A stretch of 8,193 nt of DNA from an uncultured Clostridia bacterium (GTDB lineage: Bacteria > Bacillota_A > Clostridia > Christensenellales > Aristaeellaceae), in the NCBI GenBank assembly GCA_947166205.1, contig CAMVDI010000076.1:1-8193 (forward strand), given 5' to 3'. Made by a program: the position numbers and the translations under genes. Numbering within the stretch: the first letter of the stretch is position 1; each line of letters opens with the position of its first letter. The notes beneath the pieces are model-generated. The model saw nothing but the letters and a program-made list of their open reading frames with translations, searched no databases and was not told where the DNA came from. Shown one piece after another: positions 1 to 7,003 of the stretch.

Positions 1-866
1 GCGCTGCTCTGGGAGAAGTTGAAGCTGTTCATCATGGAACGGTATACATAGGTTTCGATGATGTCCGTCGTCTTGAACAGCATCGAGTTGTTTCCGACCA
101 GGTTGTAGAAGAGGCCGAAATTGCCCTTCAGGATTCCGCCGATGGCGAAGAGGAACAGGATGATGACCGTGGGCTTCAGCGTCGGCAGCGTGATGTAGCG
201 GATCCGCTGCCAGGTGGTCGCCCCGTCGATCTGGGCCGCCTCCATCATGGAAGCGTCCATCCCGGTGATGGCGGCGAAATAGACCACCGTGCCGTATCCC
301 GTGGACTTCCACAGGTTCACCATCACGATGATGTAGGGCCAGGCGTTGGCGTCCTGGTACACCTTCGGCATCTCCATCCCCAGCCCCCGGACCAGGTGGG
401 AGATAAAGCCGAAATCGTAGTTGATCATATTGTAGACCAGCAGGGAAACCAGAACGTCCGAAATGAAGTAGGGCAGGAACATGATGCTCTGGGCCAGCTT
501 CTTGTAGGTCTTGTTCCTGACCTCGTTGAGCAGCACGGCGAAGGCCAGCTGAACCACGTTGCCCAGCACGATGAAGGCCAGGTTGTAGAGCACCGTGTTC
601 CGGAGCAGAAGCCCCAGCTGGCCGGAGATAAACAGGAACTGGAAGTTCTTCAGCCCCACGAAGGGGGAGCCGAAGATCCCCTTGTCATACTGGAAGGACG
701 TAAAGGCGATGTAGGCGCCGGGCATCGGCATATAGGAAAAGACAAAGAAGAACAGGATCGCGGGCAGGCACATGAGAATCAGCGTCCTGTTCTGCGAAAT
801 CGTTCTCCAGACCGACGGCTTCTGATAGTTGATCACCCTGGGACCGGAATTCTGCAATTGATTCAC
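1..866 (-). CDS. LplB-type sugar ABC transporter permease (partial, 3' end beyond window)
   Basis: Inner-membrane permease of a binding-protein-dependent ABC importer of the LplB/YteP group, which takes up oligosaccharides or polysaccharide fragments together with a second permease (YtcP type) and a lipoprotein. I translated 288 codons. Hydrophobic segments lie near residues 28-55, 86-113, 126-147, 176-200 and 232-246. The cytoplasmic EAA loop that contacts the ATPase is clear at about 209-231 (EAAQIDGATTWQRI, then TLP). The N-terminal half also fits the family (FVFSYMPMPGAYIAF; LPYFISDVLV). Family members are about 300-320 residues, so only the last transmembrane segment and tail should be missing. 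The start is GTG at 866-864, chosen because GGAG lies 5 nt upstream and no in-frame ATG precedes the conserved region. A promoter lies at 937-965. The partner genes would lie to the left, outside the window. The substrate cannot be told from the sequence. Confidence 0.93.
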   Translation of the reverse strand, partial: MNQLQNSGPRVINYQKPSVWRTISQNRTLILMCLPAILFFFVFSYMPMPGAYIAFTSFQYDKGIFGSPFVGLKNFQFLFISGQLGLLLRNTVLYNLAFIVLGNVVQLAFAVLLNEVRNKTYKKLAQSIMFLPYFISDVLVSLLVYNMINYDFGFISHLVRGLGMEMPKVYQDANAWPYIIVMVNLWKSTGYGTVVYFAAITGMDASMMEAAQIDGATTWQRIRYITLPTLKPTVIILFLFAIGGILKGNFGLFYNLVGNNSMLFKTTDIIETYVYRSMMNSFNFSQSS

Positions 867-875
867 TCCCTCTCC
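867..875 (-). promoter_or_regulatory. Shine-Dalgarno site supporting the GTG start of the permease
   Basis: Read on the minus strand the sequence is GGAGAGGGA directly followed by GTG, which puts GGAG 5 nt from the start codon. This decides the GTG start, since there is no ATG in frame at a sensible position upstream. Confidence 0.7.
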
Positions 876-936
876 ATCTTTCGGGAATATCCGTTCATTT
901 TTCCGGGTGGCTGCGGCCGGGTTCCTGTGCAGGGAC

Positions 937-965
937 AGTTTACCGCAAAAGCACAAAAAATGCAA
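937..965 (-). promoter_or_regulatory. Probable sigma-A promoter for the ABC permease operon
   Basis: On the minus strand, -35 TTGCAT (965-960) is followed after 17 bp by -10 TAAACT (942-937). The -35 matches consensus at 3 of 6 positions and the -10 at 4 of 6. The same -35 hexamer with the same 17-bp spacing occurs in front of htpG in this window. Immediately upstream (966-990) is an A-rich run on the minus strand, resembling an UP element. Expected transcription start is near 930, leaving a leader of about 60 nt before the GTG. No operator for a sugar-responsive regulator was recognised. Confidence 0.5.
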
Positions 966-995
966 TATTGTTTTTTGTTTTTGCCCAGATTGAAC

Positions 996-1025
996 AAAAA
1001 ACAGACGGATTCCTGCTTCCGCCTG
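996..1025 (-). terminator. Rho-independent terminator downstream of the histidine kinase gene
   Basis: Minus-strand RNA forms an 8-bp stem, CAGGCGGA (1025-1018) with TCCGTCTG (1009-1002), containing one G-U pair and an 8-nt loop. Six U residues (1001-996) follow directly. A run of five A residues (1031-1027), one base before the stem, could extend pairing with the U-tract. It lies about 78 nt after the kinase stop codon and before the permease promoter, where the end of the signalling operon is expected. On the plus strand the wobble pair becomes an A-C mismatch, so it should work mainly leftward. Confidence 0.75.
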
Positions 1026-1102
1026 CTTTTTCCCCTTCATTTGCGGATCCGCGGATTGTATAAAACCGTCTTTCCGCCCCGGTCTTCCTCTTCCGGATCC
1101 TC

Positions 1103-2533
1103 TCAGGCGGCGTCCAGCGTAAAGCAGAACCCGGCGCCGTCCTCCGTGTCCGTCAGGCGGATCTCCTTTCCGTGCATCTCCATGATCCGCTGGCAGATGC
1201 TCAGCCCCAGCCCGGTCCCCTTTCCGGAGGTATGGGCCCGGTCGGAGGTGAAGAAGCGTTCGAAAATCCTGGCCCGGTCCTCCTCCGGCACCGGCGCGCC
1301 GCTGTCCCAGACCGTGATCCGGGCCTCGCCGTCCAGGATCTCCGTCCGCAGGATGATCTTCCCCTTTTCCGGGGTGAACTTGATGGCGTTGTCCAGCAGG
1401 TTGATGACCACCTGCTCGATCCGTTCGCTGTCCGCCCGGACCCTGCAGGGATCCGCCCGGAAATCGCATTCCACTTCCTGCTTCCGGGCGTCCAGGTCGT
1501 TCATCCGCCGGATGACGGCCCTGCGCATCATTTCGTTCATGTCGAATTCCGTCATCTCCAGCCTGGCGTCGTCCCGCTCCAGCCGGCTCAGCTGCAGCAG
1601 GTCCTCCACCAGCCGGCTCAGCCGGTTGCTCTCGTCCGCCACCAGGCGCAGATAGGCCGGGTGCTCCTCCGGCGGAATCACGCCTTCGGCCATGCCCTCG
1701 GCGAAGCCCCGGATGCTCGTGATGGGGCTGCGCAGCTCATGGCTCACGTTGGCCACGAACTCCCTGCGGCTGCTCTCCAGATCCCCCAGCTTCTTCCGCA
1801 TCCCGTTGAAGGTATGGGTCAGCTGCCGCAGCTCCCGGTCCCCCCGGGTCTCGTCCAGCTCCAGGCTGAAATCCCCTTCCCCCATGGCGTTCGCCGCTTC
1901 GGTCAGGGCGGTCAGGGGCTTCATGATGGACCGGACCACCACCCAGGCGGCCGCGGCCCCCAGCAGCGCGGCGGCCCCCGCCGCGGCCACCGCCTGCAGC
2001 AGCAGAGCCTCCCTGCCGCTCTGGATCCGCGGCGCCCGGGTCTGGATAAAGACCGCCCCGGTCACGGTTCCGTACTGCATGAAGGGCACGCCCACCGTGA
2101 AGGCCGCGTCGGAGCCCACCGTGCTGCGGACCCGGATCGTCTCCCCCGCCAGCACCTGCTTGAGGGCCGCGCTGATTTCCTCGCCGCTCAGGCTGGCCAC
2201 GAAGTCCGGATCCTCGCTGTAGGCCGTCTCGATATTGGTCATGACGTTGCCCCAGCGGTCCACCACCGCGATGTAGGCGCCGAATTCCCCGTTCACCTTC
2301 GCGGCCATCCGGTTCATGTAGGCCCGGGCGGTCTGGTTGTAGAACAGGCCCCCGGAGCCGTTCAGATCCGCCGCCAGAAAGGCGATCTTCTCCGCCTCCT
2401 CCGCCAGATAGTCCAGCCGGGCGCTGATCCGCTGCTCCCGCAGGCTGAAATAGCTCAGGGCGCAGAAAACCGCGGTCAGCACGAGAATCACGCTCAGCAC
2501 CACGGCCATGATCCGCGCAAACAGCGTATTCAA
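1103..2533 (-). CDS. HAMP-domain sensor histidine kinase of a two-component system
   Basis: Membrane-bound sensor kinase of 476 residues that should autophosphorylate on His and act on the response regulator two genes upstream. Order of domains: TM1 about 8-28; extracytoplasmic sensor about 29-176, no family recognised; TM2 about 177-200; HAMP about 201-253; HisKA with the H box at 258-270 (VSHELRSP, phosphoacceptor H265); HATPase_c with N box around N378 (INLLDNAIKF), G1/D box D410-S-G, F box IFERFF (423-428) and G2 box GKGTGLGLS (437-445). After D410-S-G the usual glycine is replaced (DSGAPVP rather than DxGxGI), a variant I have seen in other Firmicute kinases and not proof of inactivity. 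The start is TTG, 7 nt after GGGAGGGG and overlapping the hydrolase stop as TTGA, which implies translational coupling. ATG at residue 9 is a weaker alternative because it would cut into TM1. A terminator follows at 996-1025. The signal sensed is unknown. Confidence 0.93.
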   Translation of the reverse strand: MNTLFARIMAVVLSVILVLTAVFCALSYFSLREQRISARLDYLAEEAEKIAFLAADLNGSGGLFYNQTARAYMNRMAAKVNGEFGAYIAVVDRWGNVMTNIETAYSEDPDFVASLSGEEISAALKQVLAGETIRVRSTVGSDAAFTVGVPFMQYGTVTGAVFIQTRAPRIQSGREALLLQAVAAAGAAALLGAAAAWVVVRSIMKPLTALTEAANAMGEGDFSLELDETRGDRELRQLTHTFNGMRKKLGDLESSRREFVANVSHELRSPITSIRGFAEGMAEGVIPPEEHPAYLRLVADESNRLSRLVEDLLQLSRLERDDARLEMTEFDMNEMMRRAVIRRMNDLDARKQEVECDFRADPCRVRADSERIEQVVINLLDNAIKFTPEKGKIILRTEILDGEARITVWDSGAPVPEEDRARIFERFFTSDRAHTSGKGTGLGLSICQRIMEMHGKEIRLTDTEDGAGFCFTLDAA

Positions 2534-2548
2534 GACGCTTCCCCTCCC
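2530..2548 (-). promoter_or_regulatory. Shine-Dalgarno and TTGA stop/start overlap coupling hydrolase to kinase
   Basis: The purine run GGGAGGGG (2548-2541) lies 7 nt before TTG (2533-2531). That TTG shares bases with the TGA stop of the serine hydrolase (2532-2530). This supports the TTG start of the kinase and suggests that ribosomes finishing the hydrolase re-initiate on the kinase. Confidence 0.7.
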
Positions 2549-3702
2549 AGTACCCGGTCAATGACCGCGTGCAGCCGGGCGTCCTTCTGATGCACATAGT
2601 CCACGGAGGACGGGTGCACGCTCCCGTCCGTCCAGCGGATCCGTCCCGTTCCGTCCGGGCGCAGGCCGTAATCCTCCCTGCGCTTTCCCTCCGGCGGAAT
2701 CAGCACCGTCAGCCGGTCCCGGACCCGGTTGCCGAGAAACACGGTGTAGCGGCCCCGCTCCGGATCCACGCTGAAATGATTTCCCGTGAATCCGCCGATG
2801 CCGAACGCCCGGGAGCTCATCCCGGCGGGGATCTCCGAATAATACTGATCCGGGTGCTTCAGATAGCAGCAGTATCCCAGATACTGGGTATAGGTTCCGT
2901 CCCGCAGCTCCCGGCCGGTCCGGTTCACCGCCATGGCCCCCAGGCTTTCCGGGGAAAGGAGGCGCCCCGACAGCAGGGCCCCGGCCAGCTTTTCCAGATC
3001 CCCCAGGGTGGAAAAGAGCCCCGCGTGGCCGCACAGGTCCCCCGTGTCCCCCTGCAGCACGGCCGCCTTGGGATCATGGGGCACGCCCCGGCGCGGATCC
3101 CTCCGGCAGATCAGGTTCTCCCCCTCGATCCGGTATTCCGGGCCGTAGAGCAGGCAGTCCCCGATCCGGTCCCCGGGCACCGCCGCCCAGGTTTCCGTCA
3201 TGCCCGCGGGCTCCAGGATCATCTCCGCCGCGCATTCCGCCAGCGGCTTTCCCGCCGCCCGCTCGATCACGTATTTCAGCACCATGGCCGGGATGTCCGA
3301 ATAGGCTCTTTTCCCGGCAAAGGGCACCGGCGCCGCCTCCCGCAGGCAGGCCAGCGCCTGGAGACGGGTTTCCTGCCTGTCGATCCGCTCCGGCGTCCGC
3401 AGCTGAATCTGGAAGCCCATCAGCTGCTCCACGGTCACCGCCCCCAGCCGGGAAAACTCCGGGCAGTACCAGGCGACCCGCCGGAAGGGATCCAGCATCC
3501 CCCGCTCCCAGAGCCGCATCAGGCAGATGCCCGTAAACAGCTTCGTGACCGAGGCCAGGTCGTAGACCGTGTGCTCCCCGATCTCCCGGCCGTCCCAGGC
3601 CCGGGCGGTCCGTCCGCCCCATCCGCAGCTCACCGCCAGCCCGTCCATGATCCCGGATTCCCCGGTAAAGAAGCGAACCGCTTCCCTGATCTCTTCGTTC
3701 AT
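2530..3702 (-). CDS. Beta-lactamase-fold serine hydrolase (PF00144-like), cytoplasmic
   Basis: Serine hydrolase of 390 residues in the class C beta-lactamase / PBP4* / EstB superfamily. These enzymes use an acyl-serine intermediate on beta-lactams, D-amino-acid peptides or esters; the substrate here is unknown. The nucleophile motif S51-V-T-K54 sits in the usual context DLASVTKLFTGI. The second motif is Y134-S-D, and the family stretch GHAGLFSTLGDL is at 225-236. The third motif, usually (K/H)-T-G in GHTGFTG, reads GIGGFTG at 301-307, so both the basic residue and the Thr are absent; SVDPERGRYTVFLGNRV after it is otherwise typical. No signal peptide or membrane segment is visible, so the protein should be cytoplasmic, unlike secreted PBP-like relatives. 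GGAG 7 nt before ATG supports the start. It lies 72 bp after the response regulator stop, in a GC-rich gap with no terminator, and overlaps the kinase start by 4 bp. Placement between regulator and kinase suggests a role tied to the signal; this is inference. Confidence 0.88.
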   Translation of the reverse strand: MNEEIREAVRFFTGESGIMDGLAVSCGWGGRTARAWDGREIGEHTVYDLASVTKLFTGICLMRLWERGMLDPFRRVAWYCPEFSRLGAVTVEQLMGFQIQLRTPERIDRQETRLQALACLREAAPVPFAGKRAYSDIPAMVLKYVIERAAGKPLAECAAEMILEPAGMTETWAAVPGDRIGDCLLYGPEYRIEGENLICRRDPRRGVPHDPKAAVLQGDTGDLCGHAGLFSTLGDLEKLAGALLSGRLLSPESLGAMAVNRTGRELRDGTYTQYLGYCCYLKHPDQYYSEIPAGMSSRAFGIGGFTGNHFSVDPERGRYTVFLGNRVRDRLTVLIPPEGKRREDYGLRPDGTGRIRWTDGSVHPSSVDYVHQKDARLHAVIDRVLGGEAS

Positions 3703-3774
3703 GCTCCCGCTCCGCGCTTTCTCCGCCGGTTCCCTCCCGGCCTTCTCCGGCTCCGGCCGCCCCCGGCGTTCCGG

Positions 3775-4467
3775 TCAGCTCAGCTCGAATTTGTACCCGA
3801 CGCCCCGGACCGTATGGATGTTCCATCCGTATTTCCCGCTGTCCGGCAGCTTTTCCCGCAGGCGCTTGATATGCACGTCCACGGTCCGGCTGTCCCCGAA
3901 AAAGTCGAAGCCCCAGACCTGCTTGAGCAGCTGCTCCCGGGTGAACACCTGATTCGGCGAGGAAGCCAGGAAATACAGCACCTCCAGCTCCTTGGGGGGC
4001 ATTTCCAGCCGCCGGCCCTCGTAGTAGGCGGCGTATTCCGTGATGCTGACCGTCAGCCCGGGGAAGGACAGATCCGACTTCTTCTCCTCCTCCCCGCCCT
4101 GGGTCCGGCGCAGCACCGCCTTGATCCGGGCCACCAGCTCCTTGGCGTCGAAGGGCTTGGTGATGTAGTCGTCGGCCCCCAGCTCCAGCCCCAGCACCTT
4201 GTCAAAGGTCTCGTCCCGGGCCGTCAGCATGATCACCGGGATCACGCTGCTTTTCCGGATGCTCCGGAGCACCTGGTATCCGTCCAGGCCGGGGAGCATC
4301 ACGGCCAGCACCATCAGGTCCGGCGGCATGCGGAAAAACTCGTTGACCGCGTCGTCCCCCCGGTCCGCGGTCCGCACTTCGTACCCCTCCTTCTCCAGAT
4401 ACAGCGTCACCAGCCGGCAGATATTCGGATCGTCGTCCACCACCAGAATGTTCGGCTTTTCCTTCAT
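3775..4467 (-). CDS. OmpR/PhoB-family response regulator lacking the phospho-accepting Asp
   Basis: DNA-binding response regulator of 230 residues, full length for the family. Receiver domain about 5-120: acidic cluster VVDDD at 9-13, switch Thr in LTA (T82), conserved Lys in TKPF (K104), and GADDYITKPF intact. The phosphorylation-site strand reads PDLMVLAVMLPGLDG (49-63), where homologues have VLDVMLPG: residue 55 is Ala (codon GCC, 4305-4303) instead of Asp. A single A-to-C change from GAC would explain it. A charged linker (about 121-133) leads to a winged-helix DNA-binding domain (about 134-229) with the expected TREQLLKQVWG, RTVDVHIKRLREKL and IHTVRGVGYKF. If A55 is real, the protein cannot be activated by ordinary aspartyl phosphorylation and may act constitutively, by dimerisation or by binding a ligand. 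The gene leads a unit with the hydrolase and kinase. No promoter was recognised in the 88 bp after mutS2, so it may depend on readthrough. Its target genes are unknown. Confidence 0.95.
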   Translation of the reverse strand: MKEKPNILVVDDDPNICRLVTLYLEKEGYEVRTADRGDDAVNEFFRMPPDLMVLAVMLPGLDGYQVLRSIRKSSVIPVIMLTARDETFDKVLGLELGADDYITKPFDAKELVARIKAVLRRTQGGEEEKKSDLSFPGLTVSITEYAAYYEGRRLEMPPKELEVLYFLASSPNQVFTREQLLKQVWGFDFFGDSRTVDVHIKRLREKLPDSGKYGWNIHTVRGVGYKFELS

Positions 4468-4480
4468 GCGCTCCGCCCCG

Positions 4481-4502
4481 GGATCCCCTCCGCCGGGGAT
4501 CC
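4481..4502 (-). other. Perfect inverted repeat in the leader of the response regulator gene
   Basis: GGATCCCC (4481-4488) and GGGGATCC (4495-4502) form a perfect 8-bp stem with a 6-nt loop. On the minus strand it ends 13 nt before the response regulator ATG, just upstream of the purine-rich ribosome-binding region. No U-tract follows in either direction, so it is not an intrinsic terminator. It could be a leader hairpin affecting translation or mRNA stability, or an operator-like palindrome; the sequence does not decide. Confidence 0.45.
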
Positions 4503-4509
4503 GCCTTCC

Positions 4510-4527
4510 TTTCTCCGCTTTCTCCGC
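4510..4527 (-). repeat. Tandem 9-bp repeat in the mutS2-response regulator gap
   Basis: Two perfect adjacent copies of GCGGAGAAA (minus-strand reading) sit in the 88-bp gap between mutS2 and the response regulator. The core recurs in the gap before the hydrolase (near 3715-3726). It may be an autoregulatory half-site for the OmpR-family regulator, or only purine-rich composition. Two copies are too few to decide. Confidence 0.3.
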
Positions 4528-4555
4528 CCGGTCCGGGTTTCATGTTCCGCCGGGC

Positions 4556-7003
4556 TTATTTCAGCGTCACCACGGTGACGCCGTCCTCCCCCTCCCCGTA
4601 CATGCCTGGGCGGCAGGATTTCACATGCCGGTTTCTCCGCAGCTCCTGCCGGATGCCGCCGCGCAGGACGCCGGTGCCCTTGCCGTGAATCACGCTGACC
4701 TCATGCAGCCCGGCCAGCACCGCCTCGTCCAGATAGATCTCCACCGCGGAAAGGGCCTCCTCCAGGTTCATGCCCCGGACGTCGCATTCCATCGGAACGG
4801 TCCGGGTCATGGCCCCCGTCCGGGTCTTCACCACGGTCTTCTCCTTCTCCGGCGCGGCCTTCACAAGCCGCAGGTCCCCGATCCTGGCCTTGAACTTCAT
4901 GCTGCCGCTGGCCAGCTCCACCTCGCCCCGGCTGTTGGGGGCGGCCAGCACGGAGGCCTCCGTGCCCAGCGTCAGCACCCGGACCCGGTCCCCGGGGCGC
5001 ACCGTTTCCGGCGCCGCCCCCTCCTCCGGCGCGGGGGCGGCCAGCCCTTCGCTCAGCCGGTCGATTCCCTGGTCCAGCTGCCGGCGCAGGGCGCCGGCGT
5101 CTCCCTGGACCCCCGCCTCCTTCTTCATCCGCTTCAGGTCGCTGAGAATGCTTTCGCTTTCCCGCCGGGCGTCCTGCAGGATGCGGCGGGCTTCCTCCTT
5201 CGCCTTCCGGAGGCCCTGCTCCCGCTTCTCCTCCATCTCCCGGCGCAGCTGCTCCGCTTCGTCCCGCAGCTTCAGCGTCTCCCGGCTGGCTTCCTGGGCC
5301 AGCTGGCGCTCCCGCTCCGCGATCTGCCGGTGATACTCCGCGTTGGCGATCACGTCCTCGAAGCGCACCTCGTCGCTGCTCAAAAGCTTCTTCGCGTCGT
5401 CGATCAGGTTCTCCGGCAGGCCAAGCCGGCGGCTGATCTCAAAGGCGTTGCTCTTTCCGGGAACCCCGATGCTCAGCCGGTAGGTGGGCCGCAGGGTTTC
5501 CACGTCGAATTCCACGCTGGCGTTCTCGACCCCCTCGGTGGTCAGGGCGAAGACCTTCAGCTCGCTGTAGTGGGTGGTGGCCGCCGTGCGCACCCGGATG
5601 TGCAGGAGCCGGGTCAGAATGCTCTGGGCCAGGGCCGCGCCCTCCGTCGGGTCCGTGCCGGCGCCCAGCTCGTCAAAGAGCACCAGATCCCGGGGCGTCA
5701 CCTCCCGCATGATCCGAACGATATGGGTCATATGCCCGCTGAAGGTGCTCAGGCTCTGCTCGATGGACTGCTCGTCGCCGATATCCGCCCAGACCTGCTC
5801 AAACACCGCCATCTCGGTTCCCAGCTCCGCCGGCACCTGCAGCCCCGCCTGGGCCATCAGGGTCAGCAGCCCCAGGGTCTTCAGGGTCACGGTCTTGCCG
5901 CCGGTGTTCGGCCCGGTGATCACCAGGGTATTGAACCCGGCGCCGCTTTCCTCCCGCTTCTCCGGCGGCTGCTTCTCCCGGTTCCGCTTTCCGCTTTCCC
6001 GGCCGGCGTCCTCCCCCCGCTCCTCCTCCGGCGGGTAGCCCAGCAGAATGTCGCTGGGCACCACCCGCTCCGGGTCGATCAGGGGATGCCTTCCCCGGAT
6101 GATATGCACAAACCCCCGCTGGTTCATCTTCGGCTGCACGCAGCGCAGCCGCCGGCTCAGCAGCCCCTTGGCGAAGATGAAGTCCAGCTCCGCCAGCGTC
6201 TCCGTGTTCTCCCGCAGGCCCGCCGCGAAGGGCGCGGTCTCCGCGCTGAGGGCCGCCAGGATCCGCTCGATCTCCCGGGCCTCCCGGATCTCCCATTCCC
6301 GGATCTCGTTTCCCATCTCCACCGCGGCCATGGGCTCGATGAACAGGGTCGCCCCCGAGGAGCTCTGGTCATGGACCAGGCCCGGCACCTGGGCCCGGTA
6401 TTCCGCCCGGACGGGGATCACGTACCGGTCCCCCCGCACGGTGATGATGGCCTCCTGCAGGTATTTCTGCATGGAGGAGGAGCGGATCATCTGGTTCAGC
6501 TTCTCCTTGATCCTGTCCTGGGCCCCCCGCAGGTGCCTGCGGATGTTCATCAGCTCGGAGGATGCCCGGTCCGCGATCTCGTCCTCGCTGAGGATGGCGT
6601 CGGTGATATCCCGCTCCAGGTTCCGGACCTCGATCAGCCTCTCCGCCCGCTCCCGCAGCAGCGGCGTGTTCTCCCGCTCCGTGATCAGCACGTCCCGGGC
6701 GGCCCGGCTGGCCCGCAGCAGCCCGGCCACGCTCAGCAGCATCCCGGGGCTCAGGGTTCCGCCCTTTTCGCAGACCGTCAGCGCGGGCCGGGCATCCGGG
6801 AACTCGGTCATGGGGTGACCGCCCACGTACTGCAGGATCACCGCCGCTTCCTCGGTTTCGCGCCCGGCCAGCTCAATATCGTACAGCTCGCTGTAGGGCT
6901 CCAGGGCCCGGCACTTCTCCGCCCCCAGGGGTGTCAGCGCCCCCTCCGCCAGCATCTCCCGGATCCTGGGAAACTCCAGCACCCGCAGCGTTCTCTCCGT
7001 CAT
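4556..7003 (-). CDS. mutS2: Endonuclease MutS2 (MutS-family ATPase with Smr domain)
   Basis: MutS2 is a dimeric ATPase. Family members suppress homologous recombination, and in Bacillus subtilis MutS2 has been linked to collided-ribosome rescue through its Smr domain. The 815-residue protein is slightly longer than the usual 780-790. Residues 1-300 are the core and lever region (FIEPMAAVEMGNEIREWEIRE at 221-241). Walker A is GPNTGGKT (364-371), the signature STFSGHM is at 419-425, and Walker B is LVLFDELGAGTDPTEGAALA (440-459). A charged coiled coil spans about 535-650, followed by a KOW-like stretch (about 666-715). The Smr domain (about 737-815) has D741-V-R-G and HGKGTGVLR (773-781). An unusual charged insert (about 325-356) precedes Walker A. 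The start is ATG at 7003 because the family N-terminus (MTERTLRVLEF) begins there and GGAGG lies just upstream; the frame stays open to 7240 but crosses the CIRCE operator. The gene diverges from htpG, and the response regulator follows with no clear terminator between. Confidence 0.96.
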   Translation of the reverse strand: MTERTLRVLEFPRIREMLAEGALTPLGAEKCRALEPYSELYDIELAGRETEEAAVILQYVGGHPMTEFPDARPALTVCEKGGTLSPGMLLSVAGLLRASRAARDVLITERENTPLLRERAERLIEVRNLERDITDAILSEDEIADRASSELMNIRRHLRGAQDRIKEKLNQMIRSSSMQKYLQEAIITVRGDRYVIPVRAEYRAQVPGLVHDQSSSGATLFIEPMAAVEMGNEIREWEIREAREIERILAALSAETAPFAAGLRENTETLAELDFIFAKGLLSRRLRCVQPKMNQRGFVHIIRGRHPLIDPERVVPSDILLGYPPEEERGEDAGRESGKRNREKQPPEKREESGAGFNTLVITGPNTGGKTVTLKTLGLLTLMAQAGLQVPAELGTEMAVFEQVWADIGDEQSIEQSLSTFSGHMTHIVRIMREVTPRDLVLFDELGAGTDPTEGAALAQSILTRLLHIRVRTAATTHYSELKVFALTTEGVENASVEFDVETLRPTYRLSIGVPGKSNAFEISRRLGLPENLIDDAKKLLSSDEVRFEDVIANAEYHRQIAERERQLAQEASRETLKLRDEAEQLRREMEEKREQGLRKAKEEARRILQDARRESESILSDLKRMKKEAGVQGDAGALRRQLDQGIDRLSEGLAAPAPEEGAAPETVRPGDRVRVLTLGTEASVLAAPNSRGEVELASGSMKFKARIGDLRLVKAAPEKEKTVVKTRTGAMTRTVPMECDVRGMNLEEALSAVEIYLDEAVLAGLHEVSVIHGKGTGVLRGGIRQELRRNRHVKSCRPGMYGEGEDGVTVVTLK

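Noticed and set aside
1043..1056. Overlapping palindromes GCGGATCCGC and ATCCGCGGAT as an operator
   Set aside because: Short self-complementary GC-rich words built on GGATCC are frequent here; there is no promoter beside them to regulate, and they lie between the kinase stop and its terminator.
1053..1065. TATACAAT on the minus strand as a second promoter -10
   Set aside because: No -35 resembling TTGACA lies 16-18 bp upstream, and a transcript from it would run straight into the terminator at 996-1025.
396..1655. 419-codon open frame on the plus strand
   Set aside because: It crosses the permease gene, the terminator and the kinase 3' end in antisense; composition changes abruptly between these parts and no domain is seen.
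4481..4502. Hairpin as an intrinsic terminator of mutS2
   Set aside because: The stem is perfect, but no U-tract follows on the minus strand; the next bases are CGGGGCGG. Likewise GCCCGG/CCGGGC just after the mutS2 stop has no U-tract.
2569..4578. 669-codon open frame on the plus strand
   Set aside because: Antisense to the hydrolase and response regulator, both of which have clear family motifs; the antisense product shows none.
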